Below, piece after piece: positions 42,350 through 50,122 of a DNA stretch of 64,000 nucleotides (within the stretch, counting starts at the first letter, position 1; each line of letters starts with the position of its first letter). Location of the stretch: assembly GCA_009691845.1 (NCBI GenBank), contig SIAJ01000004.1, forward strand, positions 85,813 to 149,812, written 5' to 3'. The notes under the pieces are model-generated. The model ran no database searches and had not been told where the DNA came from. It saw nothing but the letters and a program-made list of their open reading frames with translations. This DNA comes from Gemmataceae bacterium. GTDB lineage: Bacteria; Planctomycetota; Planctomycetia; Gemmatales; Gemmataceae. A program made the translations under genes and the position numbers.

Positions 42350-42475
42350 TCATTGTACCCCGAAGTGGAGAGCATCGTCGAAGTCTCGGATCACACCCAG
42401 GGCGAAAGTGTCAATCGAGCCGGTCGCGGTTTCGCCCCAGACTTGCTCGGGGGCCATGTAAACGGGCGTGCCAAC
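42350..42475 (-). pseudogene. Fragment of a Hanks-type Ser/Thr kinase (activation segment)
   Basis: Reading the minus strand from 42475 gives VGTPVYMAPEQVWGETATGS, then IDTFALGVIRDFDDALHFGV and Q, then TGA at 42350-42352. GTPxYMAPEQ is the kinase activation-loop/APE motif, and SxDxFxLGV is the following helix F. Upstream there is no DFG or HRD and the downstream frame ends early, so this is a 42-codon relic in the gap between pepT and the candidate selenoprotein gene. No intact source gene of the same sequence is present nearby. Confidence 0.6.
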
Positions 42476-42534
42476 TGCCGTACAATTTCTCGCGGGGCAG
42501 ATGGCCCGATACGAACGCGGCTACTGGAACGACA

Positions 42535-43770
42535 TCATTTCGCCCAAACCTGGGCCAACTCAACCAGCACCTTCACGGCCGATTGCATCTCTTCGAGGCA
42601 GGTCCATTCGAGCGGCGAGTGCAAGTTGTGCTCGGCCGTCGAGAGGTTCGGGGTCGGCAATCCCTTCGCGGTCAGTTGCGAGCCATCGGTGCCGCCGCGG
42701 ATGCTGCCGAGTTTCGGCTGCAGTCCGGCTCGGCGAATCGCTTCGAGGGCGTACTCAACGGCACGCGGTTCGGACTTCATGCCGTCGGCCATATTGCGAT
42801 ATTGCTGCTCGATCTTCACCTCGATACTTGCACCCGGATACTCCGCTTCAATGGTTCGGGCAATCGTTCGCAACAATTCCGCTTCTTCGCCCAGCTTGGA
42901 GGTGATGAAATCGCGGAGCAGCAAGTGCAACTGCGTCTCGGCGACTCCGCCCTCCATTTTGTACGGGTGGATGAAGCCCAGCCGGCCTTCGGTCGTCTCC
43001 GGCGTCAACGATGTTCGCGGCAAGCGATCAAGAAACAGGCCTGCCAGCCGAATCGAGTTCACCATGCGGCCCTTGGCAATCGACGGATGAATGTTCACAC
43101 CGCGGATCGTGACCAGTGCCTTGTCAGCAGAGAACGTCTCCGCCTCGATTTCACCCTGGCCCATGCCGTCAAGCGTGTAACCGACCACGGCCCCAATCTC
43201 CTTGGGATCGGCATGATCGACGCCGTGGCCGATCTCTTCGTCACACGTGAACACGATTCGGATCGGCCCATGTGGGATGCTCGTGTTCTTCACGAGATAC
43301 GCGGCCGTCTCCATGATGACTGCCACGCCGGCCTTGTTGTCGGCACCCAGGAGTGTCGTGCCGTCGGTCGTGACAATCGTCTTGCCCACGCATTTCTGCA
43401 GGTCCGGCGAATCAGCAAAGCGAATCACTTTGGCCGGGTTGCCAGGAAGCACGATGTCCTTGCCGTCGTAGTTCGCATGAACAATGGGCTTCACATTCTT
43501 GCCAGTCGTTTCCGGCGAAGTATCGACGTGGGCGATCCACGCAATCGTCGGCTTGCCGGAAACAGTTGCGGGAATCGTGGCCATCACGATGCCGAACTCG
43601 CTCTGCTGCGCGTCGGCGAGGCCGAGCTCCTTCAACTCGCCCAGTAACATGCGACCCAGTTCGAGTTGACCGGGCGAACTCGGATACGTCTTTGAGCCTT
43701 CGACTGCCTCCGTATTTATCCGTGCGTAACGGCAGAAGCGATCGAGAAGCGTGGGGGTAGGGATGGACAT
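42535..43770 (-). CDS. pepT: Peptidase T (tripeptide aminopeptidase)
   Basis: This 411-residue M20B metallopeptidase cleaves N-terminal residues from tripeptides. The zinc and catalytic residues lie in IAWIAHVDTSPETTG (His and Asp), TLLGADNKAGVAVIMETA (bridging Asp), IVFTCDEEIGHGVDHADP (Glu-Glu) and AEHNLHSPLEWTCLEEM (His). SIRGGTDGSQLTAKGLPTPN is the usual C-terminal substrate loop. It starts at ATG 43770 with MSIPTPTLLDRFCRYARIN, a full-length N-terminus. A 25-bp inverted repeat lies just upstream. Cytoplasmic. Confidence 0.95.
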   Translation of the reverse strand: MSIPTPTLLDRFCRYARINTEAVEGSKTYPSSPGQLELGRMLLGELKELGLADAQQSEFGIVMATIPATVSGKPTIAWIAHVDTSPETTGKNVKPIVHANYDGKDIVLPGNPAKVIRFADSPDLQKCVGKTIVTTDGTTLLGADNKAGVAVIMETAAYLVKNTSIPHGPIRIVFTCDEEIGHGVDHADPKEIGAVVGYTLDGMGQGEIEAETFSADKALVTIRGVNIHPSIAKGRMVNSIRLAGLFLDRLPRTSLTPETTEGRLGFIHPYKMEGGVAETQLHLLLRDFITSKLGEEAELLRTIARTIEAEYPGASIEVKIEQQYRNMADGMKSEPRAVEYALEAIRRAGLQPKLGSIRGGTDGSQLTAKGLPTPNLSTAEHNLHSPLEWTCLEEMQSAVKVLVELAQVWAK

Positions 43771-43841
43771 TTGTGAATTCAGATGTAAGGGGATACTGGC
43801 TCTTCACATCATTGTGGACGTCCGAAGCTGAGACATTTTCA

Positions 43842-43897
43842 GAGCCGCGACCGTAAGGGAGCGGTCGCCATTGACCGCTCCCTTACGGTCGCGGCTC
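43842..43897. repeat. Perfect 25-bp inverted repeat with 6-nt loop
   Basis: Arms 43842-43866 (gagccgcgaccgtaagggag plus cggtc) and 43873-43897 are exact reverse complements around gccatt. A 25-bp perfect stem is far longer than ordinary terminators. It lies in the 370-bp gap between pepT and sulfite reductase. Confidence 0.9.
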
Positions 43898-43976
43898 CGA
43901 TGTTGCCCGCGTCGGGCATAGCTACTTCAAGAACTCCATCATCGCACACTGCCCGGCGTTGATGAGGGCTTTGACT

Positions 43977-44018
43977 CGCTCGGAGTGTGCCGACTACGAT
44001 GCCTGCGGTTCAACCGCA
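43977..44018. repeat. Dispersed palindrome right half plus shared 3' tail
   Basis: The half cgctcggagtgtgccgacta (43977-43996) is followed by cgatgcctgcggttcaaccg, and the same order (with 3 differences) follows the right end of the IS-like segment at 39681-39722. The left half is missing here. So half-palindrome plus tail moves or duplicates as a unit. Confidence 0.7.
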
Positions 44019-44074
44019 TTAGGCAACGGTCGAAGATTTCGAATGCCAGGACGAGTCCGATATCGTTCGAGTGG

Positions 44075-44130
44075 TAGCCACGCTCGTCCGAGTGCGCGTC
44101 TCCCGCGTTCGGACGAACGCCGTCACGAGT
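44075..44130. repeat. Second copy of the tagcc...(tcg/tcc)... inverted repeat
   Basis: Arm tagccacgctcgtccgagtg (44075-44094) faces cgcgttcggacgaacgccgt (about 44104-44123). It has the same plan as 37253-37321 but with gtccga/tcggac in place of gccaga/tctggc. Compensating changes keep the stem. Confidence 0.55.
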
Positions 44131-44144
44131 GAATCCGCCTAAGC

Positions 44145-45878
44145 TTAGATCGGCTTGGGCAGCCCGATCCCGAGCGTGCCGCACAGTGCCTCAACCCCTT
44201 GCCGCGTACACCAGTCGCCGAAGCTTTCGCTCGAAGTGCGATCGGTCTTGTAGCGATCCAGGAGCTTGCGGAGCGTCGGCACAATCTGACCACGAGGCAC
44301 GAGATCCTGCAGCACGAAGTTCAGCCGCTCACCACGGGTGCTGCCGCCGACAAACAGCGTGTATTTGTCGCCACTGCGACCAACCAAGCCGACGTCCGAG
44401 TTGTACGGCCGGGCACAGCCATTCGGGCAGCCGGTCATGCGGACGCTGAGGGCCTCGTCGGCCAGGCCCATCTCGATCATGGTTCGTTCGAGTTCGTCGA
44501 TCGTTCCGGGTAGCGAACGTTCGGACTCCGTGAGCGCCAACCCGCAGGTGGGAATCGCCGGGCAAGCCATGCTCCACTTGCGAACCTGGGAAAGCGATTC
44601 AGGCCGTGGGATGCCGTGTTCGACGAGAAGCTGATCAATGGCCGGTCGATTGGCTGAGTCGATGTCGCCCAGCAGAATGTCCTGTTGGGCAGTGATGCGC
44701 ACGATCGGCTTGAAGCGTTCGACAATCGTTCGCAGTCCGGTGCGCAGGCGCAGAGCGCCCTCGTCCTTGATGCGTCCACTTTCGATGCTCAGACCCAGGA
44801 ACGATTTGCCATTGCCCTGCGAGTGCCAGCCGTGATGCAGGTCGGTGCCGGCAATCGGCAACTCTCTTGGCAGGCGAAGCGGTTTCGACCAATAATCTCG
44901 GGCGAATACCTCGCGAACTTTTTCCATGCCCCAATCGTGAACGACGTACTTTAGCCGGGCTCGTTTGCGGTCGCCTCGATTGCCGTGATCGCGGAAGAAC
45001 TTGATTACGGATTCCGCGGCTTGCACGACCTCATCCGGCTCGGCATAGAAGAGCGCTTGGCCGAGAAACGGGAACGTGGTTTTGTTGCCCGAGGTACGAC
45101 CAAAGCCGCCACCAACGGTCACGTTGTAGCCGATGGTGCGACCATTCGCGATCTCGGCCAAGAAGCCCAAGTCGTTCGCATAGAGATCGACACAATTATC
45201 GTGAGGTAAGCCGAAGGCCGCCTTGAACTTGCGCGGCAGATAAACCTTGCCATAGATCGGCTCGACGCCGTCTGCCTGCCCAGCATCGGGACTGAGTTTC
45301 TCACCGTTGAGCCAGACATCGTGGTAAGCGTTGGATCGCGGTGCCAGGTGCGCGGCCACGGCGTCGGCCAGACGCTGTGCCTCCAGACGGGGCTGATCAT
45401 TCAGAGGAGCCGGGCAGGCCAGCACGTTGCGATTCACATCGCCGCAAGCACCCAGTGACGAGACCAAGGCCGCGTTCATATCACGCAGCGATTGGCGAAT
45501 GTTGGCCTTCAAGATGCCATGAAATTGGATGCTCTGCCGCGTGGTCAACCGGAGCGTGCTATTGGCATGACGGCCCGAAATGTCGTCCAGAGCCAGATAC
45601 TGCGCACTTGTAAGTTTGCCGCCCGGCAACTTCAAGCGCACCATCATCATGTAGTGCTTGCCAACCCCTTCCTTTGAGCGCGTCTTGCGCGCGTCGCGGT
45701 CTTCCTGCTGGTAGGAGCCATGAAACTTGAGCAGTTGCTTGGCATCGTCGCTAAAGTGGTCGGTGTCTTGCGCGAGTTCCTCGGCCAACGTTCCTCGAAG
45801 CCAGCGGCTGGACTCCTTGAGACCTTCCACGGCCGAAAGTTTCGGTTCTTCACCATCGACAACTGGTTCAGTGGCCAT
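44145..45878 (-). CDS. cysI: Assimilatory sulfite reductase, hemoprotein subunit
   Basis: This 577-residue enzyme reduces sulfite to sulfide with siroheme and a 4Fe-4S cluster. The Cys ligands are Cys439 and Cys445 (ACPAIPTCGLALTESER) and Cys484 and Cys488 (MTGCPNGCARPYNSDVG). The N-terminal half has the substrate/siroheme Arg motifs LRLTTRQSIQFHGILK and DVNRNVLACPAPLND, and GGGFGRTSGNKTTFPFLGQ. ATG 45878 was chosen over a TTG three codons earlier. No flavoprotein (cysJ) gene is near, so the electron donor may be ferredoxin or a distant partner. HemD at 15052 serves its siroheme supply. Confidence 0.94.
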   Translation of the reverse strand: MATEPVVDGEEPKLSAVEGLKESSRWLRGTLAEELAQDTDHFSDDAKQLLKFHGSYQQEDRDARKTRSKEGVGKHYMMMVRLKLPGGKLTSAQYLALDDISGRHANSTLRLTTRQSIQFHGILKANIRQSLRDMNAALVSSLGACGDVNRNVLACPAPLNDQPRLEAQRLADAVAAHLAPRSNAYHDVWLNGEKLSPDAGQADGVEPIYGKVYLPRKFKAAFGLPHDNCVDLYANDLGFLAEIANGRTIGYNVTVGGGFGRTSGNKTTFPFLGQALFYAEPDEVVQAAESVIKFFRDHGNRGDRKRARLKYVVHDWGMEKVREVFARDYWSKPLRLPRELPIAGTDLHHGWHSQGNGKSFLGLSIESGRIKDEGALRLRTGLRTIVERFKPIVRITAQQDILLGDIDSANRPAIDQLLVEHGIPRPESLSQVRKWSMACPAIPTCGLALTESERSLPGTIDELERTMIEMGLADEALSVRMTGCPNGCARPYNSDVGLVGRSGDKYTLFVGGSTRGERLNFVLQDLVPRGQIVPTLRKLLDRYKTDRTSSESFGDWCTRQGVEALCGTLGIGLPKPI

Positions 45879-46017
45879 CGCGTTCAATCCTGTCGAATAG
45901 AAGTCACCCTGGGCTCAGACGCAAACCAAGTAACTTATATTATCGGCGAAATCAAGATTCGTCTGAATCCGGGCCAGATTCGAGGCTATCCCCGCTTGGT
46001 TTCGTACACTTCACCCC

Positions 46018-47058
46018 ATGCGTCGTTATGCTCGGTTGGCTTGGAAGTATGGTTTCCCTCTCCTGGTGGCTGCCGCCGTCGGGTGGTATTTCTACGACAA
46101 GCTTAGCCAGCCCGCCCTATGGGCCGGCGGCTTCCAGTTTCGCTACGAGTGGCTGCTCCCCGCAGCGATGATCTATCTGATCGCCTACGCGGTGTGGGGC
46201 CGTTACTTCGTCACTCTGCTTCGCAACCAGGGGGCGACGGTCTCGACAGCGACCGGCATGCGTTCGTACTTCATCAGCCAGACGGGCAAGTATGTACCTG
46301 GCAAAGTCATGGTCATCGTGATTCGAATCGCCATGCTCGGCAACATTGGCATCTCGCGAACGGCAGTTGGCATCGTGGCCGCCTTTGAGAGTATCGTCTG
46401 GGCGGGTTCCGGGGCGTTGGTCGGCATCGTGCTCCTTCCCGAAGAACTTTGGGACGGACTGCGGCAAGAACTGCGGCAACGCAGCGGCGATTTACCGGAC
46501 TTCCATCGCTACTGGTTGATCCTGCCCATGGTGCTTGCTCCGATCGGCCTCGTCGGGCTCAATCGGTTCGTGAATCGCATCAACCGTTGGCGCCACGGTC
46601 CCGACGCCCGCCAACTGCCGCGAGTAAAATTGCACATGGTGGTACTCGGCCTGGCCTGGGACTCGTTGGGCTGGCTGATCATCGGCCTGAGCCTGCTGCT
46701 TACAATGCACGGCCTGCTGCCAGGTGCAAAACCGCTGGATTCGAATGATGCGCTCGACCTGATTTCCATCGCCTCCATCGCCTACATGATGGGCTTCGTG
46801 GCCTTCTTCATGCCGGCCGGCGTGGGTGTTCGCGATGTGGCTTTGCAATTGCTGCTGGCAGTTCAGATGCGGGCACACATCGGCCCCGGAGTGCCCGTGG
46901 AACAAATCGACGGCTTGGCCGCCATGATTGCAATTGTCTTTCGTTTGCTCGGCACCATGAGCGAACTGATTGTCGCGGGCATCATGTTTCGATTCGCACC
47001 CTCCGCGGCCAAGGCCGCCCTCCATCGGGAAGCGGACGCCTTCAAGGAGGCAGTATGA
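46018..47058 (+). CDS. Flippase-like polytopic membrane protein (LPG synthase/UPF0104 type)
   Basis: This 346-residue protein has about eight hydrophobic segments (FPLLVAAAVGWYFYDKL, LLPAAMIYLIAYAVWGRYFV, GIVAAFESIVWAGSGALVGI, YWLILPMVLAPIGLVGL, LGWLIIGLSLLLTMHGL, IAYMMGFVAFFMPAGVGVRD). The motif FFMPAGVGVRDVALQLLL is the conserved GxxGxRE-like stretch of the lysylphosphatidylglycerol synthase transmembrane/AglD family. These proteins are often paired with glycosyltransferases and may move or modify lipid-linked sugars. Its stop overlaps the next start as ATGA, with aggaggc as that gene's SD. Confidence 0.85.
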   Translation: MRRYARLAWKYGFPLLVAAAVGWYFYDKLSQPALWAGGFQFRYEWLLPAAMIYLIAYAVWGRYFVTLLRNQGATVSTATGMRSYFISQTGKYVPGKVMVIVIRIAMLGNIGISRTAVGIVAAFESIVWAGSGALVGIVLLPEELWDGLRQELRQRSGDLPDFHRYWLILPMVLAPIGLVGLNRFVNRINRWRHGPDARQLPRVKLHMVVLGLAWDSLGWLIIGLSLLLTMHGLLPGAKPLDSNDALDLISIASIAYMMGFVAFFMPAGVGVRDVALQLLLAVQMRAHIGPGVPVEQIDGLAAMIAIVFRLLGTMSELIVAGIMFRFAPSAAKAALHREADAFKEAV

Positions 47059-47990
47059 GCGAGCCCTCGCTGAGTTTGGTCATTCCGCTTTTCAACGAGC
47101 GTGATAGCTTGGTCGAACTGCATCGCCAAATCTCTTCCGTTGCACAGCATGAAGGGCTGAGCATCGAGATTGTGTTTATCGACGATGGCAGCAGCGATGG
47201 CTCCTGGGAGATGGTGAAAGAACTCGCCTCAAACGATCCGCGCGTTCGTGGCCTGCGTTTTCGCCGCAATTTCGGCAAGGCGGCCGCCCTGCAGGCCGGG
47301 TTTCGCGAGGCACGCGGCACACGCATAATGACGCTCGATGCGGACCTTCAAGACGATCCCGCCGAGATTCCCAAGTTCCTGGCCGAGATGGACACGGGCA
47401 TCGATCTCGTCGTCGGCTGGAAGAAGATTCGCCACGATCCGTGGCACAAGGTGCTGCCCAGCCGGTTGTTCAATGGCGTGGTGAGTTGGACCACCGGCGT
47501 AAAATTGCACGATCACAACTGCGGCATGAAGGCGTACACGGCGGACATCGTGCGTGAGATTCGCCTGTACGGCGAAATGCATCGCTTCGTACCAGTACTG
47601 GCTGCCGCCCGAGGTTTCCGCGTCGGCGAAGTCGTCATCCAACATCGGGCCCGACAACACGGACACTCCAAGTTCGGCCTGAATCGTTTCCTGCGTGGCT
47701 TTCTCGATCTGATCACGGTGAAGTATCTAACGACTCACGGTCGGCGGCCGATGCATTTGTTTGGCGGGTGGGCGTTGTTGGCAAGTATGATCTTCGTGCT
47801 CATCGCCATCGCCGGCGTATGCTGGTCGCCGCCGCTGTCAGGGCTCACACTGCTCGGTATCCTGCTCTCGCTCATCGTGCCCCTACTGTTCTTCGTGAAC
47901 GGATTGCAGGCGGAACTGGCCGTTGCCTCACGCACGGATGATGCCTTTAGCATTGCGGAACGGGTGGGGCCCTCCCGCTCCGCTCCGTAA
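47055..47990 (+). CDS. Glycosyltransferase family 2 (dolichol-phosphate mannosyltransferase/GtrB-like)
   Basis: This 311-residue protein has an N-terminal GT-A domain: LSLVIPLFNERDSLVELHRQ, EIVFIDDGSSDGSWEMVKEL, RRNFGKAAALQAGFREARG and the metal-binding TLDADLQDDPAEIP. KKIRHDPWHKVLPSRLFNG and HDHNCGMKAYTADIVREI follow. Two C-terminal membrane helices (WALLASMIFVLIAIAGVCW, LLGILLSLIVPLLFFVNGL) place it on the cytoplasmic face of the membrane. It likely transfers a sugar to a polyprenyl phosphate. Translational coupling with the flippase-like gene (ATGA) suggests that they act on the same lipid-linked substrate. Confidence 0.93.
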   Translation: MSEPSLSLVIPLFNERDSLVELHRQISSVAQHEGLSIEIVFIDDGSSDGSWEMVKELASNDPRVRGLRFRRNFGKAAALQAGFREARGTRIMTLDADLQDDPAEIPKFLAEMDTGIDLVVGWKKIRHDPWHKVLPSRLFNGVVSWTTGVKLHDHNCGMKAYTADIVREIRLYGEMHRFVPVLAAARGFRVGEVVIQHRARQHGHSKFGLNRFLRGFLDLITVKYLTTHGRRPMHLFGGWALLASMIFVLIAIAGVCWSPPLSGLTLLGILLSLIVPLLFFVNGLQAELAVASRTDDAFSIAERVGPSRSAP

Positions 47991-48006
47991 AGCCTTCGCG
48001 TCGCGG

Positions 48007-49110
48007 CTAACCAACCTCAACCACCGCCCTGCCCAGCACGTCCATCCTCGGGGAGATACCCAATCCAGGGGCCAGTGAAGCCGACATTCGCCCATTCACT
48101 CGCTGCGGCGCACCATCGGCAATGCTCTTCGTCACATAGCTGTTGAAGTCCGTGCTCGTGAACAGAAACTCCGGCGGGCAACTATGGGCGAAATGTGCGA
48201 TCGCGGCCGTCACGATGTCGCCGCCCCAGCTATCTTCGAGGGTCATCACGACGCCCAAGGAAACGCACAAATCGCGGGCCTGCCTCGCTTTGGTCAGGCC
48301 GCCGAACTTGCTGATCTTGATATTCACCACGTCCATGGCCCGATCGGCATGGCCACGCACGAGCACATCGACGCTGTCGATCACTTCATCCAACACGAAC
48401 GGATGATCGGTGTGCTGTCTAACCGTGAGGCACTCTTCGTATGAGAGGCACGGCTGCTCAATGTACACGTCGATATCGCGAACCGCTTTCACAACCCGCA
48501 AGGCATCGTGCATCCGCCAGCCGGTGTTGGCGTCGGCCACGAGTCGATCGCCCGGTTGCAGCACCGCCGAGACCTGACGAATGCGTTCGATGTCCACGTC
48601 GGCCTCGCCACCTACTTTGAGTTGGAAGCGTTTGTAACCCTCAGCCCGATAACCCGCGACCTTGGCGGCCATGCGGTCCGGGGCTTCCTGCGAGATGGCT
48701 CGGTACAGAACGAAGTCTTCGCCATAGCGGCCGCCCATCAACACGCACACGGGTTGACCAGTCGCCTTGCCGAGAATGTCCCAACAGGCCATGTCGATGC
48801 CGGACTTGACGTAGGCATGGCCCTTGAGGGCCGCGTCCATCGTGCGATTCAGTTTGCCCAACTGCGTTGGGTCTTCGCCTATGAGATGTGGCCCCAACTC
48901 CGCGATACCGGCACGCACGCCGTTCGCATAGGCCGGCAGGTAGAACGGCCCGAGCGGGCAGACTTCACCGTAGCCGGTGATGCCCGCATCGGTCTCGACA
49001 CGCACGACCGTGCTATCGAATACCGTGACCGACTTGCCGCCGGACCATTTGTAGTCCCCTTCGTGCAGAGGGAGGTCCACGCGAAAGGCGGAGATTTTTG
49101 TGATGCGCAT
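48007..49110 (-). CDS. Enolase-superfamily enzyme (mandelate racemase/muconate lactonizing; hydroxyproline dehydratase-like)
   Basis: This 367-residue enzyme has the capping domain ([38 protein letters not shown]) and barrel of the enolase superfamily, which abstracts a proton alpha to a carboxylate. Likely metal ligands and acid/base residues are Lys in [10 protein letters not shown], Asp in [12 protein letters not shown], Glu in [13 protein letters not shown], Asp-Glu in FVLDEVIDS and Lys in [35 protein letters not shown] fits cis-3-hydroxyproline dehydratase-type members, but that assignment is only suggestive. It follows the M50 protease gene by 20 bp on the same strand. Confidence 0.88.
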   Translation of the reverse strand: MRITKISAFRVDLPLHEGDYKWSGGKSVTVFDSTVVRVETDAGITGYGEVCPLGPFYLPAYANGVRAGIAELGPHLIGEDPTQLGKLNRTMDAALKGHAYVKSGIDMACWDILGKATGQPVCVLMGGRYGEDFVLYRAISQEAPDRMAAKVAGYRAEGYKRFQLKVGGEADVDIERIRQVSAVLQPGDRLVADANTGWRMHDALRVVKAVRDIDVYIEQPCLSYEECLTVRQHTDHPFVLDEVIDSVDVLVRGHADRAMDVVNIKISKFGGLTKARQARDLCVSLGVVMTLEDSWGGDIVTAAIAHFAHSCPPEFLFTSTDFNSYVTKSIADGAPQRVNGRMSASLAPGLGISPRMDVLGRAVVEVG

Positions 49111-49130
49111 AAGTGATCATTACCTTAAAG

Positions 49131-50054
49131 TCAGCGATGCGAGAACGAAAACCACTCCTGGATCGAGTGAAGTTCCCGGCACTCCGGGCAGTGAGTGGCG
49201 GCATAGTGCTGCCCGCACGCTGGGCAGGTTCCTCGTTGAGCGAACATGTCGAACGACGCCCGGCAATTCGCACACGTCCAAAATTCCCCTTCGAACGGAT
49301 GAGCGCGACACGATGGACAGGCCGCGTCCGCATGTCGCGGAAGTTGATCGAACTGGCCGAGGAGCCTGGCTTGCTTAAAACCGGCCCACGCTTGCATGGC
49401 GAGGAAGATGGCCATGATGACGAGGAACCATTCACCGAAAACGAGTGCCACTCCGATTACGCAAACGGTCACCACCAGGCTGATCACACTTACCACGTGC
49501 AAGCTCTTGGCCCGGCCAATCACGAACCAAAGCAGCGATTGCAAAATCTGTCCGCCATCGAGCGGGTAGACCGGGAGCATATTGAAAATCAGGAGCATCA
49601 AGTTGATCCGGAATACCTCGAAAATGAAATGATCGAAGTCCTTGTTCGTTTCAGCCAAGCCTTGGCTGGCGGACAAGGCGGCCGCCGCAAAGGTCAAGGG
49701 CAACAGGACAACGTTCACCAGCGGGCCGGCAGCAATGCTCCACAACACCGCACCCGGTCGCGGCGGCGGTTGGACAAACGCGATTCCACCCAGCGGCCAA
49801 AGCAAAATGCGGTCGGATTTGCCGCCTGTCTGTCGACAAGCAAATGCGTGTCCGAATTCATGGAGCAGGACGATTGCGAACAGGGCCAGGTACTCGGCCA
49901 CGTTCCATACTTGAGAATCGTATTCGTTCGCACGATGCTGAATCGAAAAGTAGGCGACGAGCAGCCAACTCCAGTGGACCTGGACGGAGATGCCGGCCAC
50001 ACGGAACAAACGAATAGACCCGCCCATTGCAGGAACCGGCTTCGCGGGTGCCAT
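49131..50054 (-). CDS. M50 site-2-type metalloprotease with C-terminal zinc-ribbon region
   Basis: This 307-residue intramembrane protease has the zinc motif HEFGH (65-69) in a membrane helix (LALFAIVLLHEFGHAFACR) and the third ligand motif in FNMLPVYPLDGGQILQSLLW. About six hydrophobic segments are visible. The last 75 residues are soluble with four Cys pairs (ACPSCRAHPF, TCANCRASF, TCPACGQHY, HCPECRELH), that is two zinc ribbons. Most such enzymes carry CBS domains at this place instead, so the ribbon tail is unusual. It may recognise a cytoplasmic substrate. Confidence 0.92.
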   Translation of the reverse strand: MAPAKPVPAMGGSIRLFRVAGISVQVHWSWLLVAYFSIQHRANEYDSQVWNVAEYLALFAIVLLHEFGHAFACRQTGGKSDRILLWPLGGIAFVQPPPRPGAVLWSIAAGPLVNVVLLPLTFAAAALSASQGLAETNKDFDHFIFEVFRINLMLLIFNMLPVYPLDGGQILQSLLWFVIGRAKSLHVVSVISLVVTVCVIGVALVFGEWFLVIMAIFLAMQAWAGFKQARLLGQFDQLPRHADAACPSCRAHPFEGEFWTCANCRASFDMFAQRGTCPACGQHYAATHCPECRELHSIQEWFSFSHR

Positions 50055-50122
50055 CCGTATTCCTCTTCGTCGTGCATGAGTCGTGATCGCGCCTCACTCG
50101 TTTTATGCACGAATGTAAGTTG

